Assembly (NCBI GenBank): GCA_948468385.1
Contig: CAOKHZ010000013.1
Span: forward strand, 52,327-116,326
DNA length: 64,000 nt
Reading direction: 5' to 3'
From: an uncultured Faecalicatena sp.
Lineage (GTDB): Bacteria; Bacillota; Clostridia; Lachnospirales; Lachnospiraceae
Below, piece by piece: positions 53,559 through 63,868 of this stretch (position 1 is its first letter; every line of letters begins with the position of its first letter). Made by a program: the position numbers and the translations under genes. Below the pieces are notes generated by a model. The model was not told the origin of the DNA, did no database searches, and saw only the letters and a program-made list of their open reading frames with translations.

Positions 53559-53787
53559 GTTGTAACCCTCCTTTTATAAATTTCTTTTGACCTCAATGAT
53601 ACCATGGACTGCCCTGCACTTTGTGCTCTCGTCGCCTACATCCTGCTTCGGTCGGCGCGAAACGAACGTCGGTCCGATGTTCAGTGCCCTGACGCTTTCG
53701 GTATGTCACTTTTTGAGAATTCCATGTCAGATATTGTACTAAAAATCCTCGAAAAAAACAAGTATAATTAAAATAAACAAAGAACAA

Positions 53788-53826
53788 AAAGCCGTGCACA
53801 TGATCTATATGGAAGTGTGCGGCTTT
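53788..53826 (+). promoter_or_regulatory. Leader hairpin before the PfkB gene
   Basis: AAAGCCGTGCACA pairs with TGTGCGGCTTT with one bulge. A TATAAT box lies at 53763-53768, about 20 bases before it. No T-run follows, so it is a leader structure and not a terminator. Confidence 0.45.
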
Positions 53827-53866
53827 GGAATCTGCAAGAGGTCGTTTGGAAGGAGGCGGTTTGGCA

Positions 53867-54763
53867 GTGAAGGTTTTAAATTTTGGCTCGTTAAATTTAG
53901 ACTATGTATATCGGGTGAGTCATTTCGTGTTGCCAGGTGAGACGTTGAGTTCTAAAAGCCAGAAAATTAACTGCGGCGGCAAGGGATTGAATCAGTCCCT
54001 TGCATTGGCGAAGGCCGGGGCAAAGGTGTATCACGCCGGATGTGTCGGGCAGGGCGGCGGCATATTGCGAAAAATGTTGGAGCAAAACGGTGTCTGCGTG
54101 GATTATTTGAGAGAGGTCGGTGAAATACAAGGAAACGCGATGATTCAAGTAAATGATTCCGGCGAAAATTGCATTTTACTATTTGGCGGTTCGAACCAAT
54201 GCGTGGAGAAGCGGCAGGTCAAGGAGACGCTGGTGGGATTTGAGGCGGGGGATTACCTGGTTTTGCAAAATGAAATCAACGAGTTGCCCTATATTGTTGA
54301 TACGGCGTATGAGCGCGGCATGAGGATTGTGCTGAACCCGTCCCCGTATGACGAGAAGATAGAAAAAGTGAATTTGAACTATGTGTCATGGCTTATGGTA
54401 AATGAAGTTGAGATGGAACAGATTTCCGGCAGCGGCGACCCGCAAAAGGCATGGGAGCTGTTACATTCGCGATATCCGCAATTGTCGGTGGCCATTACGC
54501 TGGGAGGGGACGGCAGTATTTGCTACAGCAGGGAACAGAGGTGCCGCCAAAAGGCGTATTCAGTCGAGGCGGTGGATACCACGGCGGCGGGTGACACCTA
54601 TACGGGATATTTCGTGGCCGGTTTGATGGAGGGGCAGACACTTTCCGAGTGCATGAGGCGTGCAGCGGCGGCTTCCGCCCTCGGCGTTACGAGGGAAGGG
54701 GCGGGTGTATCCATTCCTGACAGGGACGAGGTGGCGAAGTGGATGAAAGAGAGGGAATTATGA
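53867..54763 (+). CDS. PfkB-family sugar kinase (ribokinase type)
   Basis: A 298-residue kinase starting VKVLNFGSLNLDYVYRV with the GGKGLNQSLALAKAGAKV substrate motif and the C-terminal anion hole DTTAAGDTYTGYF, with catalytic Asp243. GTG 53867 has AAGGAGG 10 bases away; TTG 53861 is an alternative. It overlaps the GH78 gene by four bases (ATGA). It should phosphorylate a pentose or other monosaccharide released by the neighbouring glycosidases. Confidence 0.9.
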   Translation: MKVLNFGSLNLDYVYRVSHFVLPGETLSSKSQKINCGGKGLNQSLALAKAGAKVYHAGCVGQGGGILRKMLEQNGVCVDYLREVGEIQGNAMIQVNDSGENCILLFGGSNQCVEKRQVKETLVGFEAGDYLVLQNEINELPYIVDTAYERGMRIVLNPSPYDEKIEKVNLNYVSWLMVNEVEMEQISGSGDPQKAWELLHSRYPQLSVAITLGGDGSICYSREQRCRQKAYSVEAVDTTAAGDTYTGYFVAGLMEGQTLSECMRRAAAASALGVTREGAGVSIPDRDEVAKWMKEREL

Positions 54764-57318
54764 GAGCAATCAATTTGAAAACGGAACATTTGAAAAATCC
54801 ACTGGGCATCGGCGTAAAAACGCCCGTGTTGTCGTGGAATGACTGCGATGGAATACGCCAGACAGCGTATCAGGTTACGGCATATTGTGGTAAGCGGGAA
54901 GTGTGGAATACGGGCAAGGTGGAAAGTGATCGGATGCAGGTCACATATGGAGGTCCGACGAACAGCAGGGAGAGGATTTGCTGGCAGGTCAAGCTGTGGG
55001 ATGAAAACGGCGTGGAGGGGGAAGAGGGCGAGACGGCCTTTTTTGAGTATGCCTTGTTGGACAAAGCGGATTTTACGGCCAAATGGATTAATCCGGAAAT
55101 CGAAACATTTGATACAGAGGAGAATCAGCCGGCTTCCGTGCTGGTAAAGGAATTTGAGACGGATAAAACGGAAGATGCGAGGCTTTATGTGACCGCCCAC
55201 GGGATGTACGTCCTTTACATAAACGGAAGGAGAGTCATGGAAAATGTATTGACACCCGGCACCAGTGAATATTGGTATCGACTGCCTTACCAGACGTTTG
55301 ACATTTCTTCTTATTTGGATAAAGGGAAAAATAAAATTGAAGTGACGTTGGGCGACGGCTGGTATCGAGGCTGCAATGGAAACACGGGCACGCGCAACGT
55401 GTTCGGCACGGACATTGCTTTTCTGCTGCAGTTGGAAATTGACAAGGAGGTCGTGCTTGTCAGTGACGAGACGTGGCAGGCAGCACAAGACGGACCGATT
55501 TATTTTAACGACATTCAACTGGGAGAGCGGGTGGATGCCCGGAAATGCGCCTCGAATTTCCATGAGGTAAAGGTAGAAGACTTTGGCTATGACAACCTGA
55601 TTTGTGCCAACACGTTGCCAATTCGGGAAAAGGAAACATTTGACGCAAAATTGATGGTCACGCCGAACGGGGAAAAGGTGCTGGATTTCGGACAGAACAT
55701 GGCGGGCTACGTGTCGTTTGAACTGAAGGCGAAGGCCGGTCAGACGTTGAAGTTTACTTACGGAGAATGTCTGGACGCAGAAGGGAATTTTTACGACGGC
55801 AACCTGCAGACGATTGGCAGAAAGCAGGAATTGCACCAGGTGGTCGAATACATTTGCAAGGACGGGCTCAATCAGTATACGCCGACCTTGTGTATCTTTG
55901 GCTTTCAACTGGTGAAGGTGGAAACGGAAATCGAGATTACCGGCTCGGAATTTACGGCGCACGCGGTGTACTCGGACATGGAGCAGACGGCGGAATTTGA
56001 ATGCGGCAATGCCCTTGTCGACCAGCTAGTAAAAAATACGGTTTGGAGTCAGAAATCCAATTTCGTGGACGTTCCCACGGATTGCCCGCAGAGGGAGCGG
56101 AGCGGCTGGACCGGCGACGCGGGGGTGTTTGCCAACACGGGATTGATGTTGATGGATTCGTACCCGATTTTTTCCAGGTGGCTTTCCGAGTGCAGGACGG
56201 TGCAGTACAAGGACGGAAAGGTGCCGAACATCGTGCCGAGGAGGTCGGCGAAACGGACGTTTTTTGATACCCTTTATGACGGTTCCACCGGCTGGGGCGA
56301 CGCTTCGATTATCATTCCCTATGTCATGTACCAGCGGTACGGGGACAAGAAGATTTTGGAAGAAAATTATGAGATGATGCGTGGATGGCTTAAGTATTGT
56401 GAGAGAAAGGCAAGGAAGAGCCGTTTGAGAAATATTTTTAAGAAAAATCCATATAGGAGATATACGATTGATACGGGAATTCACTGGGGAGAATGGCTGG
56501 AGGCGGGGATTTCGATGCAGGACTCGGTGAAGGACATGATGAAAAACGGCGTGCCGGAAATCGCGACCGCGTACTTCTCCTATAGCAGCCGGATGATGAG
56601 CGAGATTGCCGAAATTTTAGGAAAGGAGGAGGACGCGAAGAAATATAAGAAGCTGGCACATGCGGCAAGGAAGGCATTTTATTATTTGGAAGTAAAGAAC
56701 GGCAGGATTACGTCAGACCGCCAGTGCAAATATGTAAGGCCGTTGTATATGGGCTTGCTTGACGAGGAGGAAGCAAGACGGGCGGCCGATGACTTGAATC
56801 AACTGGTGGTTCGAAATGGCTATCATCTGAACACGGGGTTTTTGACCACGCCGTATTTGTGCAAGGTCCTGGCGGACTATGGATACGTGGAAACCGCGTA
56901 CAAGCTTTTGCTGCAGGAGGACACGCCGGGATGGCTCTATGCCGTGAAGAAGGGTGCCACGACGATCTGGGAATCGTGGGAGGGCAACGAGGGTGCGACG
57001 GGAGTTGCGTCATTGAACCATTATTCCAAGGGAGCGGTCGTTTCGTGGCTGTTTGAGGGCATTTGCGGGATTCATGTAAAAGGCAAAAGAATCCTCATCC
57101 GGCCGCAGGTATGTGCTTTGCTAGGCCATGCGGGTGCGGTTTATGACGCACCGGTGGGACAGATTGAGAGCCGGTGGGAAGTTCGGGACGATAAGGTGGA
57201 GTATTGCATTCGGATTCCGTCTAACACGAAAGCCGTGTTCGTGTTGCCGGACGGCTCCAAAAAAGAATTGCAGGTTGGAGAAAACAGGTTTTCTTATCCT
57301 TTGGACGACAATGTTTGA
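54760..57318 (+). CDS. Alpha-L-rhamnosidase, GH78 family
   Basis: An 852-residue enzyme: N-terminal beta domains, a carbohydrate-binding sandwich (residues about 130-300) and the (alpha/alpha)6 barrel with DCPQRERSGWTGDAG (Asp441 and Glu446, the acid region), GWGDASIIIPY and IWESWEG, then the C-terminal beta domain with GAVVSWLFEGICGI. No signal peptide. Start ATG 54760 within the kinase stop. It cuts terminal alpha-linked L-rhamnose in an inverting reaction; with GH95 and the kinase it points to deoxysugar-rich glycans. Confidence 0.94.
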   Translation: MRAINLKTEHLKNPLGIGVKTPVLSWNDCDGIRQTAYQVTAYCGKREVWNTGKVESDRMQVTYGGPTNSRERICWQVKLWDENGVEGEEGETAFFEYALLDKADFTAKWINPEIETFDTEENQPASVLVKEFETDKTEDARLYVTAHGMYVLYINGRRVMENVLTPGTSEYWYRLPYQTFDISSYLDKGKNKIEVTLGDGWYRGCNGNTGTRNVFGTDIAFLLQLEIDKEVVLVSDETWQAAQDGPIYFNDIQLGERVDARKCASNFHEVKVEDFGYDNLICANTLPIREKETFDAKLMVTPNGEKVLDFGQNMAGYVSFELKAKAGQTLKFTYGECLDAEGNFYDGNLQTIGRKQELHQVVEYICKDGLNQYTPTLCIFGFQLVKVETEIEITGSEFTAHAVYSDMEQTAEFECGNALVDQLVKNTVWSQKSNFVDVPTDCPQRERSGWTGDAGVFANTGLMLMDSYPIFSRWLSECRTVQYKDGKVPNIVPRRSAKRTFFDTLYDGSTGWGDASIIIPYVMYQRYGDKKILEENYEMMRGWLKYCERKARKSRLRNIFKKNPYRRYTIDTGIHWGEWLEAGISMQDSVKDMMKNGVPEIATAYFSYSSRMMSEIAEILGKEEDAKKYKKLAHAARKAFYYLEVKNGRITSDRQCKYVRPLYMGLLDEEEARRAADDLNQLVVRNGYHLNTGFLTTPYLCKVLADYGYVETAYKLLLQEDTPGWLYAVKKGATTIWESWEGNEGATGVASLNHYSKGAVVSWLFEGICGIHVKGKRILIRPQVCALLGHAGAVYDAPVGQIESRWEVRDDKVEYCIRIPSNTKAVFVLPDGSKKELQVGENRFSYPLDDNV

Positions 57319-57371
57319 ATTTGTGTTGAAAGGAATTAAGGGATAAAAAGATTACGAGGAGGTTTGTGAAA

Positions 57372-59354
57372 ATGAAAAACAAAATGGTAAAACGAATTTT
57401 ATCAATGGGATTGATGGCGGCGCTGACGCTGACATTGGCCGTCGGCTGCGGCGGAAAAGGAAATTCAGGAGGCGGTGACGGTGCGCAAGACGCGCAGGGA
57501 GCAGGTGATGACGAGTTCGCCGGAAAGAGCGCGGAGTTTACGTGGTGGATTACCTCGACGGACAGCAACGGGGAATATTACGAGAACTATGAGGAAAATC
57601 CGGTCGCGCAGTATGTCAACCAGCAGTATTGGAACGTGACGGACGGTGGCATTGGCACGGAGGAAAATGGAAGAAAGCTGACATTTTCTTATCTGGTACC
57701 AATTACTGGTTCGGAGTCGGACAACTTTAACACGATGATGGGAACCGGTGAGTACCCGGAAATTATTGATCTGGCGTATTCCTCCGAAACCGCGCAGGCG
57801 ATGTATGAGAACGGCATTTTGATGGACATCACGGAGTATGTGGAAAAATATATGCCAAATTACATGGCACTTTTGGATGCGAATCCGGAACTGAAACCAT
57901 TGGTTCAGGTGGCGGATGAGGAAGGAAAGGCGCATTATTATGCGATTTACTCGTTCATGGACGGAGCGCAGGATCCATGGGAGGGAACCTGCTACCGTCG
58001 CGACTGGATCGTGAAGTACGCGGAACCTACCGAATATGTATGGGATTGGGACAGTGATTATGTGAAAGAGAACGGGCATCCCGAGGTGACCCCGCTTGAG
58101 CAGGCGGAAAAGGAAAACAAACTGGAGGGCTGGAAGAAGAACGAGGTGACATCTTTTAGCGCGGACTATGGAGAAAATCCAGAAGAGGACTATACGGACA
58201 ATGTCATTTTCCCGAGTGGAACGCCTGATCCGATTACTATCAGTGACTGGGAGTGGATGTTTACGGCGTTTGACAAGGCGATTGAAGAGAGAGGATGGGC
58301 GGACGACAGCGGTGCTTATGGCTTGTCGCTTCCTTATTACGGATTCGGCCAGATGGGAGATATCACGTCCTCCTTTGGCGGCGGCACCGGCAGCTATTAT
58401 GTCAAGGACGGCAAGGTGTCCTATGACGGCGGTTCCGAGAATTTTAAAACCTATCTGGAATGTATGCAGGTATGGTATGAGAATGGCTGGATTGATTCGA
58501 ACTTTAACACGCGTGCCGGTGACATGTTCTTCATGATTGACGCGACCAGCGTAAATCAGGGCAAGGTAGGAATGTGGTGCGGCCTTGTCAGTACCCTGGG
58601 AACGGCAATTCGGGTTTCTTGCCAGGACGCGTCCGACCAAGCGGATGCGTTCGTAATGGGATGTGCTCTTCCGATTAATGACATGTACGGAACAAAAGAC
58701 CAGATGTACAAAGAACCGGATGCTTTGTATCAGGCCAGCAGAAAGGGATCGGCGACGGGTATCACGACGAAGGCAGAAGGTAAGGATTTGGCGGCATTGT
58801 TTACTTATCTGGATTGGACTTATACGGATTTGGGCGCAAGGACGATTCGTATTGGTTTGAACGAGGAGCAGTATGAGTCGACAGAGTTGAACCCGGATTT
58901 ATATGCGGAACAAAGCATTAAGAGCGCATATACGGAATCCAAGGGCGAAGACGGAAAGCCGGTTATCGTGACGGCCTTTAGTGATTCCGACACCGTTACC
59001 GGAGCCTTGCAGGGACACAGGATGGATACGGGCATTAACTTGACAGGCAACAGCGGTGAGTATACGTTTGACAAAGGTAACACAGAGGTGTACGAAAACG
59101 CGATGGAGCAGTGGACAAAATTTTTGAATACCGGAAATGTGCTGGATTATACCGGTCTGTTAAATACGGAGGAATCCGAACAATACGGAAAGATTAACAC
59201 GGCGGGTGTTGATTATCAGGCGCAGAATGTTCCGAATGTCATCAAGGGAACGATGAGTTGGGAGGATTATGTAAAGGGTCTGGAAAATGTCGATACGGAC
59301 ACGGTAGTGACGATGCTGCAAAAATACGTGGATTTGGCAAACACGGCTAAATAA
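57372..59354 (+). CDS. Large sugar-binding lipoprotein, paralogue of the gene at 1673
   Basis: A 660-residue lipoprotein with signal MKNKMVKRILSMGLMAALT and a lipobox ending AVGC. It aligns without large gaps with the protein at 1673-3634 (shared YWNVTDGGIGT/YWDVENGGIAT, ISDWEWMF, LVSTLGTAIR). ATG 57372 is 9 bases behind AGGAGG. It follows GH78 by 53 bases. It has no adjacent permeases either, so the two proteins may feed one importer encoded elsewhere. Confidence 0.93.
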   Translation: MKNKMVKRILSMGLMAALTLTLAVGCGGKGNSGGGDGAQDAQGAGDDEFAGKSAEFTWWITSTDSNGEYYENYEENPVAQYVNQQYWNVTDGGIGTEENGRKLTFSYLVPITGSESDNFNTMMGTGEYPEIIDLAYSSETAQAMYENGILMDITEYVEKYMPNYMALLDANPELKPLVQVADEEGKAHYYAIYSFMDGAQDPWEGTCYRRDWIVKYAEPTEYVWDWDSDYVKENGHPEVTPLEQAEKENKLEGWKKNEVTSFSADYGENPEEDYTDNVIFPSGTPDPITISDWEWMFTAFDKAIEERGWADDSGAYGLSLPYYGFGQMGDITSSFGGGTGSYYVKDGKVSYDGGSENFKTYLECMQVWYENGWIDSNFNTRAGDMFFMIDATSVNQGKVGMWCGLVSTLGTAIRVSCQDASDQADAFVMGCALPINDMYGTKDQMYKEPDALYQASRKGSATGITTKAEGKDLAALFTYLDWTYTDLGARTIRIGLNEEQYESTELNPDLYAEQSIKSAYTESKGEDGKPVIVTAFSDSDTVTGALQGHRMDTGINLTGNSGEYTFDKGNTEVYENAMEQWTKFLNTGNVLDYTGLLNTEESEQYGKINTAGVDYQAQNVPNVIKGTMSWEDYVKGLENVDTDTVVTMLQKYVDLANTAK

Positions 59355-59445
59355 TTATTTGGACAATGTGGGAAGTGGCCAGGACTGACTTGCTCGGTTT
59401 TGGCCATTCTGCTAAAAAATTGCAGAACATATGGAGGATGAAAAA

Positions 59446-60438
59446 ATGAATGGAATGATGAAGCAAATGGTCATGGCAGGGCCGAAAAAAAGCAAAATTA
59501 TTGAAGTCCCGATCCCGGATATTACCGAGGATGAAATGCTGGTACGGGTGACATTGACCGGTATGTGCCACTCGGAGTGGTGTCCGTGGGCGATGGCAAA
59601 GGAGGGCGACCTTTTAGGGCACGAGTCTATTGGCGTAGTGGAAAAGATTGGGGCAAATGTCACGGGATTTCAGGTGGGGGATCGTGTGACCGGACTTGGC
59701 GGCGGTGCCTATCGAGAATATATTGTGGTGGAGCCGAAGAAGATGGCGCACGTACCGGACAGCTTAAAAGATGAAGATGCGATTTCCGAACCATTGGCAT
59801 GCCTGCTTTCGGCGGCGATGAAGCTGCCGGTAGAGACGCTTGGGGATGCCGTGGCGGTAGTGGGTTGCGGCTACATGGGACTGGGGGCAATTTCGTTGTT
59901 CAAGGCTATGGGATACGGTGACATCATTGCCGTGGACAAGCGGCCGGAGGCGTTGGAAAATGCCAAGAGATTCGGGGCGACGGAAATATATTTGCCGGAG
60001 GAAATTCCCGCCCGTTATATTTCTGATTTTGAATCCATGGGCTATGTCGACCTTACCCGAAACGGGGACAATCACGAATTGTTCGCGCTGGGCATTCCGA
60101 CTGTGATGGAATTTGCCGGGACGGAGGAAGGACTGCAGCTTGCAGGGCGGTTGGTGAAAGCGCATGGCCGTCTGGGCATCGGCGGTTATCATAATGACGG
60201 CATGCGTTCCATTGATTACAAGCTATGGAACTTCAAGGCCATCACGACGATAAACTGCCATGAACGGCGGATTGATTATGAGGCAGGGCTATGTAAAAGA
60301 TGTATGGAACTACTGGACAAGGGTATCTGGAAATTCACCGGCGTGACGAAAATTTATGACATGAAGGACTTTGACGAAGTAAGCGGAATGATGGAAAAAC
60401 ATGCCGATGGATTTATTAAGGCGGCCATCCGGTGTTAG
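59446..60438 (+). CDS. Zinc-binding medium-chain dehydrogenase (sorbitol dehydrogenase-like)
   Basis: A 330-residue MDR enzyme. The catalytic zinc site shows Cys in TGMCHSEW and His-Glu in LLGHESIG; the NAD site is VVGCGYMGLGAI. The four-Cys structural zinc lobe is missing. GGAGG is 8 bases before ATG 59446. It stands behind the binding-protein gene and before a Gfo/Idh/MocA gene, so it likely oxidises a sugar or polyol from the same pathway. Substrate unknown. Confidence 0.9.
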   Translation: MNGMMKQMVMAGPKKSKIIEVPIPDITEDEMLVRVTLTGMCHSEWCPWAMAKEGDLLGHESIGVVEKIGANVTGFQVGDRVTGLGGGAYREYIVVEPKKMAHVPDSLKDEDAISEPLACLLSAAMKLPVETLGDAVAVVGCGYMGLGAISLFKAMGYGDIIAVDKRPEALENAKRFGATEIYLPEEIPARYISDFESMGYVDLTRNGDNHELFALGIPTVMEFAGTEEGLQLAGRLVKAHGRLGIGGYHNDGMRSIDYKLWNFKAITTINCHERRIDYEAGLCKRCMELLDKGIWKFTGVTKIYDMKDFDEVSGMMEKHADGFIKAAIRC

Positions 60439-60455
60439 GTGATTGAGGTGTGGAC

Positions 60456-61493
60456 ATGATAAAAGTGGGAATCATTGGATGTGGGAAAATTGCCCAAGTG
60501 AGACACATTCCTGAATATATTGCAAACAAGGACGCGTGTATTGCGGGGTATTACGACTTTGTTTATGAGAGGGCGCAGGATTTGTCACAAAGGTATGGCG
60601 GAAAGGCTTATAAAACACTGGAGGAATTGCTGGCGGATTCACAAATTGACGCGGTCAGTGTTTGTGTGGCAAATAATGCGCATGCCAAAGTGACGATACA
60701 AGCTCTTTTGGCGGGAAAGCATGTATTGTGTGAGAAACCTATGGCAGTAACCACGGAGGAATGTGAGCAAATGGTGGCAACAGCCGACCAGGTGGGAAAA
60801 AGTCTGATGATTGGACAAAACCAACGTTTGGCAAGGGCGCATGTAAAAGCCAGGGAATTGGTCAAAAGCGGTTTGATAGGAAAAGTGTTGACATTTAGAA
60901 CGTGCTTTGGACATGGTGGCCCAGATAACTGGAGTATTGACGGTGGTACGTCCAGTTGGTTTTTTGACAAGTCTCGGGGCATTTTTGGCGCATTGGCCGA
61001 TTTGGGGGTGCATAAGACGGATTTGATTCAGTATCTGTTGGATAGCAAGGTGGCAAAGGTACAGTCGGCAACGATTACTTTGGACAAGCGTTATGAAAAT
61101 GGAAAGTTAGTAGACGTGGATGATAATGCCATCTGTATATACTATATGGAAAATGGTGCCATAGGAACCATGACCGCCAGTTGGACTTATTATGGGGAGG
61201 AAGATAACGGCACCGTTCTATATGGGACAGAAGGAATTATGAAATTGTATGCAAATCCGGAGCATAGCATCGAAGTGTGTTTGAAGAACGGGGAGAAGAT
61301 ATTTTTTGATATGGAAAATATTCAGACCAATAACAAGCAGACGAATTCAGGAATCATTGATGCTTTCGTGGAAGCATTGGTAAGAGAAGAAGAGCCCGCC
61401 ATTAGTGGGAGAGACGTGCTTTCGTCAATGAGGACGGTATTTGCTGCGGCGGAAAGTGCGAAAAGCGGAGTTGGGGTAATGATAAATTCATAA
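60456..61493 (+). CDS. Gfo/Idh/MocA-family oxidoreductase
   Basis: A 345-residue NAD(P)-dependent enzyme with N-terminal Rossmann motif GIIGCGKIAQVRHI, the EKPMAVTTEE motif with catalytic Lys, and GALADLGVHKTDLIQYL holding the Asp/His pair. ATG 60456 follows GAGGTGTGGAC, 17 bases behind the dehydrogenase. It should act on a sugar or inositol-like compound, perhaps paired with that dehydrogenase as an oxidation-reduction epimerising route (inference). Confidence 0.92.
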   Translation: MIKVGIIGCGKIAQVRHIPEYIANKDACIAGYYDFVYERAQDLSQRYGGKAYKTLEELLADSQIDAVSVCVANNAHAKVTIQALLAGKHVLCEKPMAVTTEECEQMVATADQVGKSLMIGQNQRLARAHVKARELVKSGLIGKVLTFRTCFGHGGPDNWSIDGGTSSWFFDKSRGIFGALADLGVHKTDLIQYLLDSKVAKVQSATITLDKRYENGKLVDVDDNAICIYYMENGAIGTMTASWTYYGEEDNGTVLYGTEGIMKLYANPEHSIEVCLKNGEKIFFDMENIQTNNKQTNSGIIDAFVEALVREEEPAISGRDVLSSMRTVFAAAESAKSGVGVMINS

Positions 61494-61576
61494 ATTGCCA
61501 GAGCGACTCCGTGTGAAAACACTGGCGGAACAAGTTTATTCCAAAATAAACCGAGATAGAAAAAATTACATCCGGT

Positions 61577-61609
61577 GTTTAGTGTAAACCCTCTCGTTTT
61601 AGTGTAAAA
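61577..61609 (+). promoter_or_regulatory. Direct repeat TTTAGTGTAAA x2 upstream of carbamate kinase
   Basis: TTTAGTGTAAA occurs at 61578 and 61598, exactly 20 bases apart, nearly two helix turns. Each copy is itself a dyad (GTTTA-GTG-TAAAC and TTTTA-GTG-TAAAA). This looks like a tandem operator. Confidence 0.55.
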
Positions 61610-61669
61610 TGTTATCATTCATTATTATTCACTAGAATCAGTACAATCAAAAATGGGAGGAATGGACAA

Positions 61670-62611
61670 ATGGAGAAAGTAGTAATCGCCCTGGGCGGCA
61701 AGTCCCTGCAGCCCAAGGGAAATCATCCGACGGCCGAGGCGCAGCTTAAAGTAGTAAAGAAAACGTGCGAGCATTTGGCAGATATCAGCTGTAAGGGATA
61801 CGAGATTGCCATCGTGCATGGGAACGGACCACAGGTGGGCGACATTTTGCTGGCGAGCGAGGAGGCGGGCGACGTGACCCCGGCGATGCCGTTCGACGTG
61901 TGCGGGGCGATGAGCCAGGGGTACATCGGATATCATTTGCAGCAGGCATTGAAATATGCGATGAGTGCCAGAGGGAAAAACATACCGGTGCTGACGGTAG
62001 CAACGCAGGTCATAGTGGATAAAAATGACCCGGCATTCGCCAATCCGATCAAGCCGATTGGCGCTTCCTATACGGAAGAAGAGGCGAAAGTCATGCAGGC
62101 GGAAAAAGGATTCCCGATGCGCGAATATGGCAATAAAGGATGGAGGCGGCTGGTCGCTTCCCCGGCTCCGCAGCGCATTGTGGAACTGGATGCCATCAAG
62201 GCGATGTGGGGGTCCAAAATCGTGATTTCGTGCGGCGGTGGAGGAATCCCGGTCATTGAGAACATGGATGGAACTTTGGAAGGCGTGGCGGCAGTGATTG
62301 ACAAGGATTATGCGGCGGAATTGCTGGCCGAGAACTTGAACGCGGACGTTTTGCTTATTTTGACGGAAGTGGAGAACGTGGCACTGAATTGGAACACGCC
62401 GGAACAACAGAATTTGAGTTCCATGAGCTTGAAGGAAGGCGCAAAATATATCGAAGAGGGACAGTTCCAGGCGGGAACGATGCTTCCGAAAGTGGAAGCC
62501 GCCATGAAGTTCGTCCGTTGTTACCCTGATAAAAAGGCAATCATCACCAGTCTTGACAAGGCGATGGAGGCGTTGGAGGGCAAAAGCGGGACGACCATTA
62601 CATTTGCATAA
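61670..62611 (+). CDS. arcC: Carbamate kinase
   Basis: A 313-residue amino-acid kinase fold enzyme: VVIALGGKSLQPKG at the start, HGNGPQVGDILLASE, GYIGYHLQQAL, RRLVASPAPQRI and VISCGGGGIPVI, all conserved in ArcC. GGGAGGAATGGACAA precedes the ATG. It makes ATP and carbamate from carbamoyl phosphate and ADP, the last step of arginine deiminase, purine or agmatine breakdown. It is alone here; the partner genes are not in the window. Confidence 0.95.
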   Translation: MEKVVIALGGKSLQPKGNHPTAEAQLKVVKKTCEHLADISCKGYEIAIVHGNGPQVGDILLASEEAGDVTPAMPFDVCGAMSQGYIGYHLQQALKYAMSARGKNIPVLTVATQVIVDKNDPAFANPIKPIGASYTEEEAKVMQAEKGFPMREYGNKGWRRLVASPAPQRIVELDAIKAMWGSKIVISCGGGGIPVIENMDGTLEGVAAVIDKDYAAELLAENLNADVLLILTEVENVALNWNTPEQQNLSSMSLKEGAKYIEEGQFQAGTMLPKVEAAMKFVRCYPDKKAIITSLDKAMEALEGKSGTTITFA

Positions 62612-62804
62612 AGATAAGGGACCGTTGAGCTTATGTGAAAAGGCAAAGTTCTGCGGTTCTTTTTCTGTCAGGAATACTCTGGAAGTTTATAACGTCCCCC
62701 ATAACCATGGAATAGGGGATTTCAAAAATCTGTAGCTATCCTCTTGCAATGGCCGGTCTTTTGTGGCAAACTAACCATAAAAGATTTTATGAGATGCTTT
62801 AGGA

Positions 62805-63866
62805 GTGAAGTGCAATAATCCTAAATGGCGTAACTACCTTGGAAAGGAGCGTGGAGATAGAAGGGGATTTTACGTGAATCCGTCGGCAGATGGTTTTGCA
62901 GAAGTTTTGGCAGACGGGCTATATGTAGATAAATCGGAATTGATAGGCTACACAAACGATGTGCTCGGTACGTCCAGAAAGCTGACGGCATCTACCCGGC
63001 CGCGCCGTTTTGGAAAGTCATTTGCAGCGAGATTATATCCAGTTCCTGCGCAGTATATTCAAGAGCGTACAGACTTCCCAGATTATTGTGGGAGCATACA
63101 TGACGGGAATTTTGCCTATTAAGAAGTATGGCACCCAGTCCGCGCTGACGGATTTTAGAGAGTTCACAATGCTCGAACCAGGACCGTTGGCACCATTCAT
63201 TGGCTTTACGGAAGGAGAAGTAAAAACTCTGTGTGAAGAATATGGCTTTGATTTTGCAGAAGCGCAAAAGTGGTATGATGGCTATCAGTTTAGCTTAGAG
63301 GGGCAAGACGGTGATGTGGTTGATAGGCAGGGAAAGGATAAGTGGATGGGACATATCTATTGTCCCAATTCTATCAGGGAGCTTATTTCTAAAAGGAAAT
63401 TTGACAGTTATTGGACATCAACGGAAACTTATGAATCGCTGTTGTATTATGTTGACTTGAATTTTGATGGCTTGAAGGACGGTTTGGTTGACATGCTTGG
63501 TGGAAAACGTTGCAAAATTAATGTTCGCACATTCCAGAACGACATGACTTCCATAAGAAACCGCGATGATGTATTCACGCTTCTCGTTCATCTGGGATAT
63601 CTTGCATATGATTCCGACAAGAAAGAGGCCTTTATCCCAAATGAGGAGGTAAGGGGGGAATTTATTACGGCCGTCAGCGAATGCCATAGGCCGGAACTGG
63701 CAAAGGCTGTAAAAATGTCGGAAAGGCCATAACATAAATTAAGGATAAGCAATATTTGGAAGTTATAAAGAAATTTGGTTATAAAGGAAAGGTGCTTTTG
63801 ATTGGCATTAATTATAGTACAAAGACCGGAAAGCATACTTGTAAGATAGAAGAATACGAGGAATAA
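62805..63866 (+). pseudogene. Broken AAA-ATPase/PD-(D/E)XK gene
   Basis: Three pieces lie in different frames. 62805-63122 gives the start and Walker A (STRPRRFGKS), then goes off frame. 63010-63732 gives the middle (RDYIQFLR, AYMTGILPIKKYGTQSALTDF, KWYDGYQF). About 63750-63866 gives the tail (VLLIGINYSTKTGKHTCKIE). Material between Walker A and RDYIQFLR, and the nuclease core, has been deleted. The family is that of the intact gene at 30836, though of another subgroup. Confidence 0.8.
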
Positions 63867-63868
63867 TG

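Noticed and set aside
54598-55962. Minus-strand frame of 454 codons
   Set aside because: It lies opposite GH78 and PfkB coding sequence, and its composition is that of a reverse-complement artefact.
57465-58640. Minus-strand frame of 391 codons
   Set aside because: Antisense shadow of the binding-protein gene; a similar shadow occurs under its paralogue.
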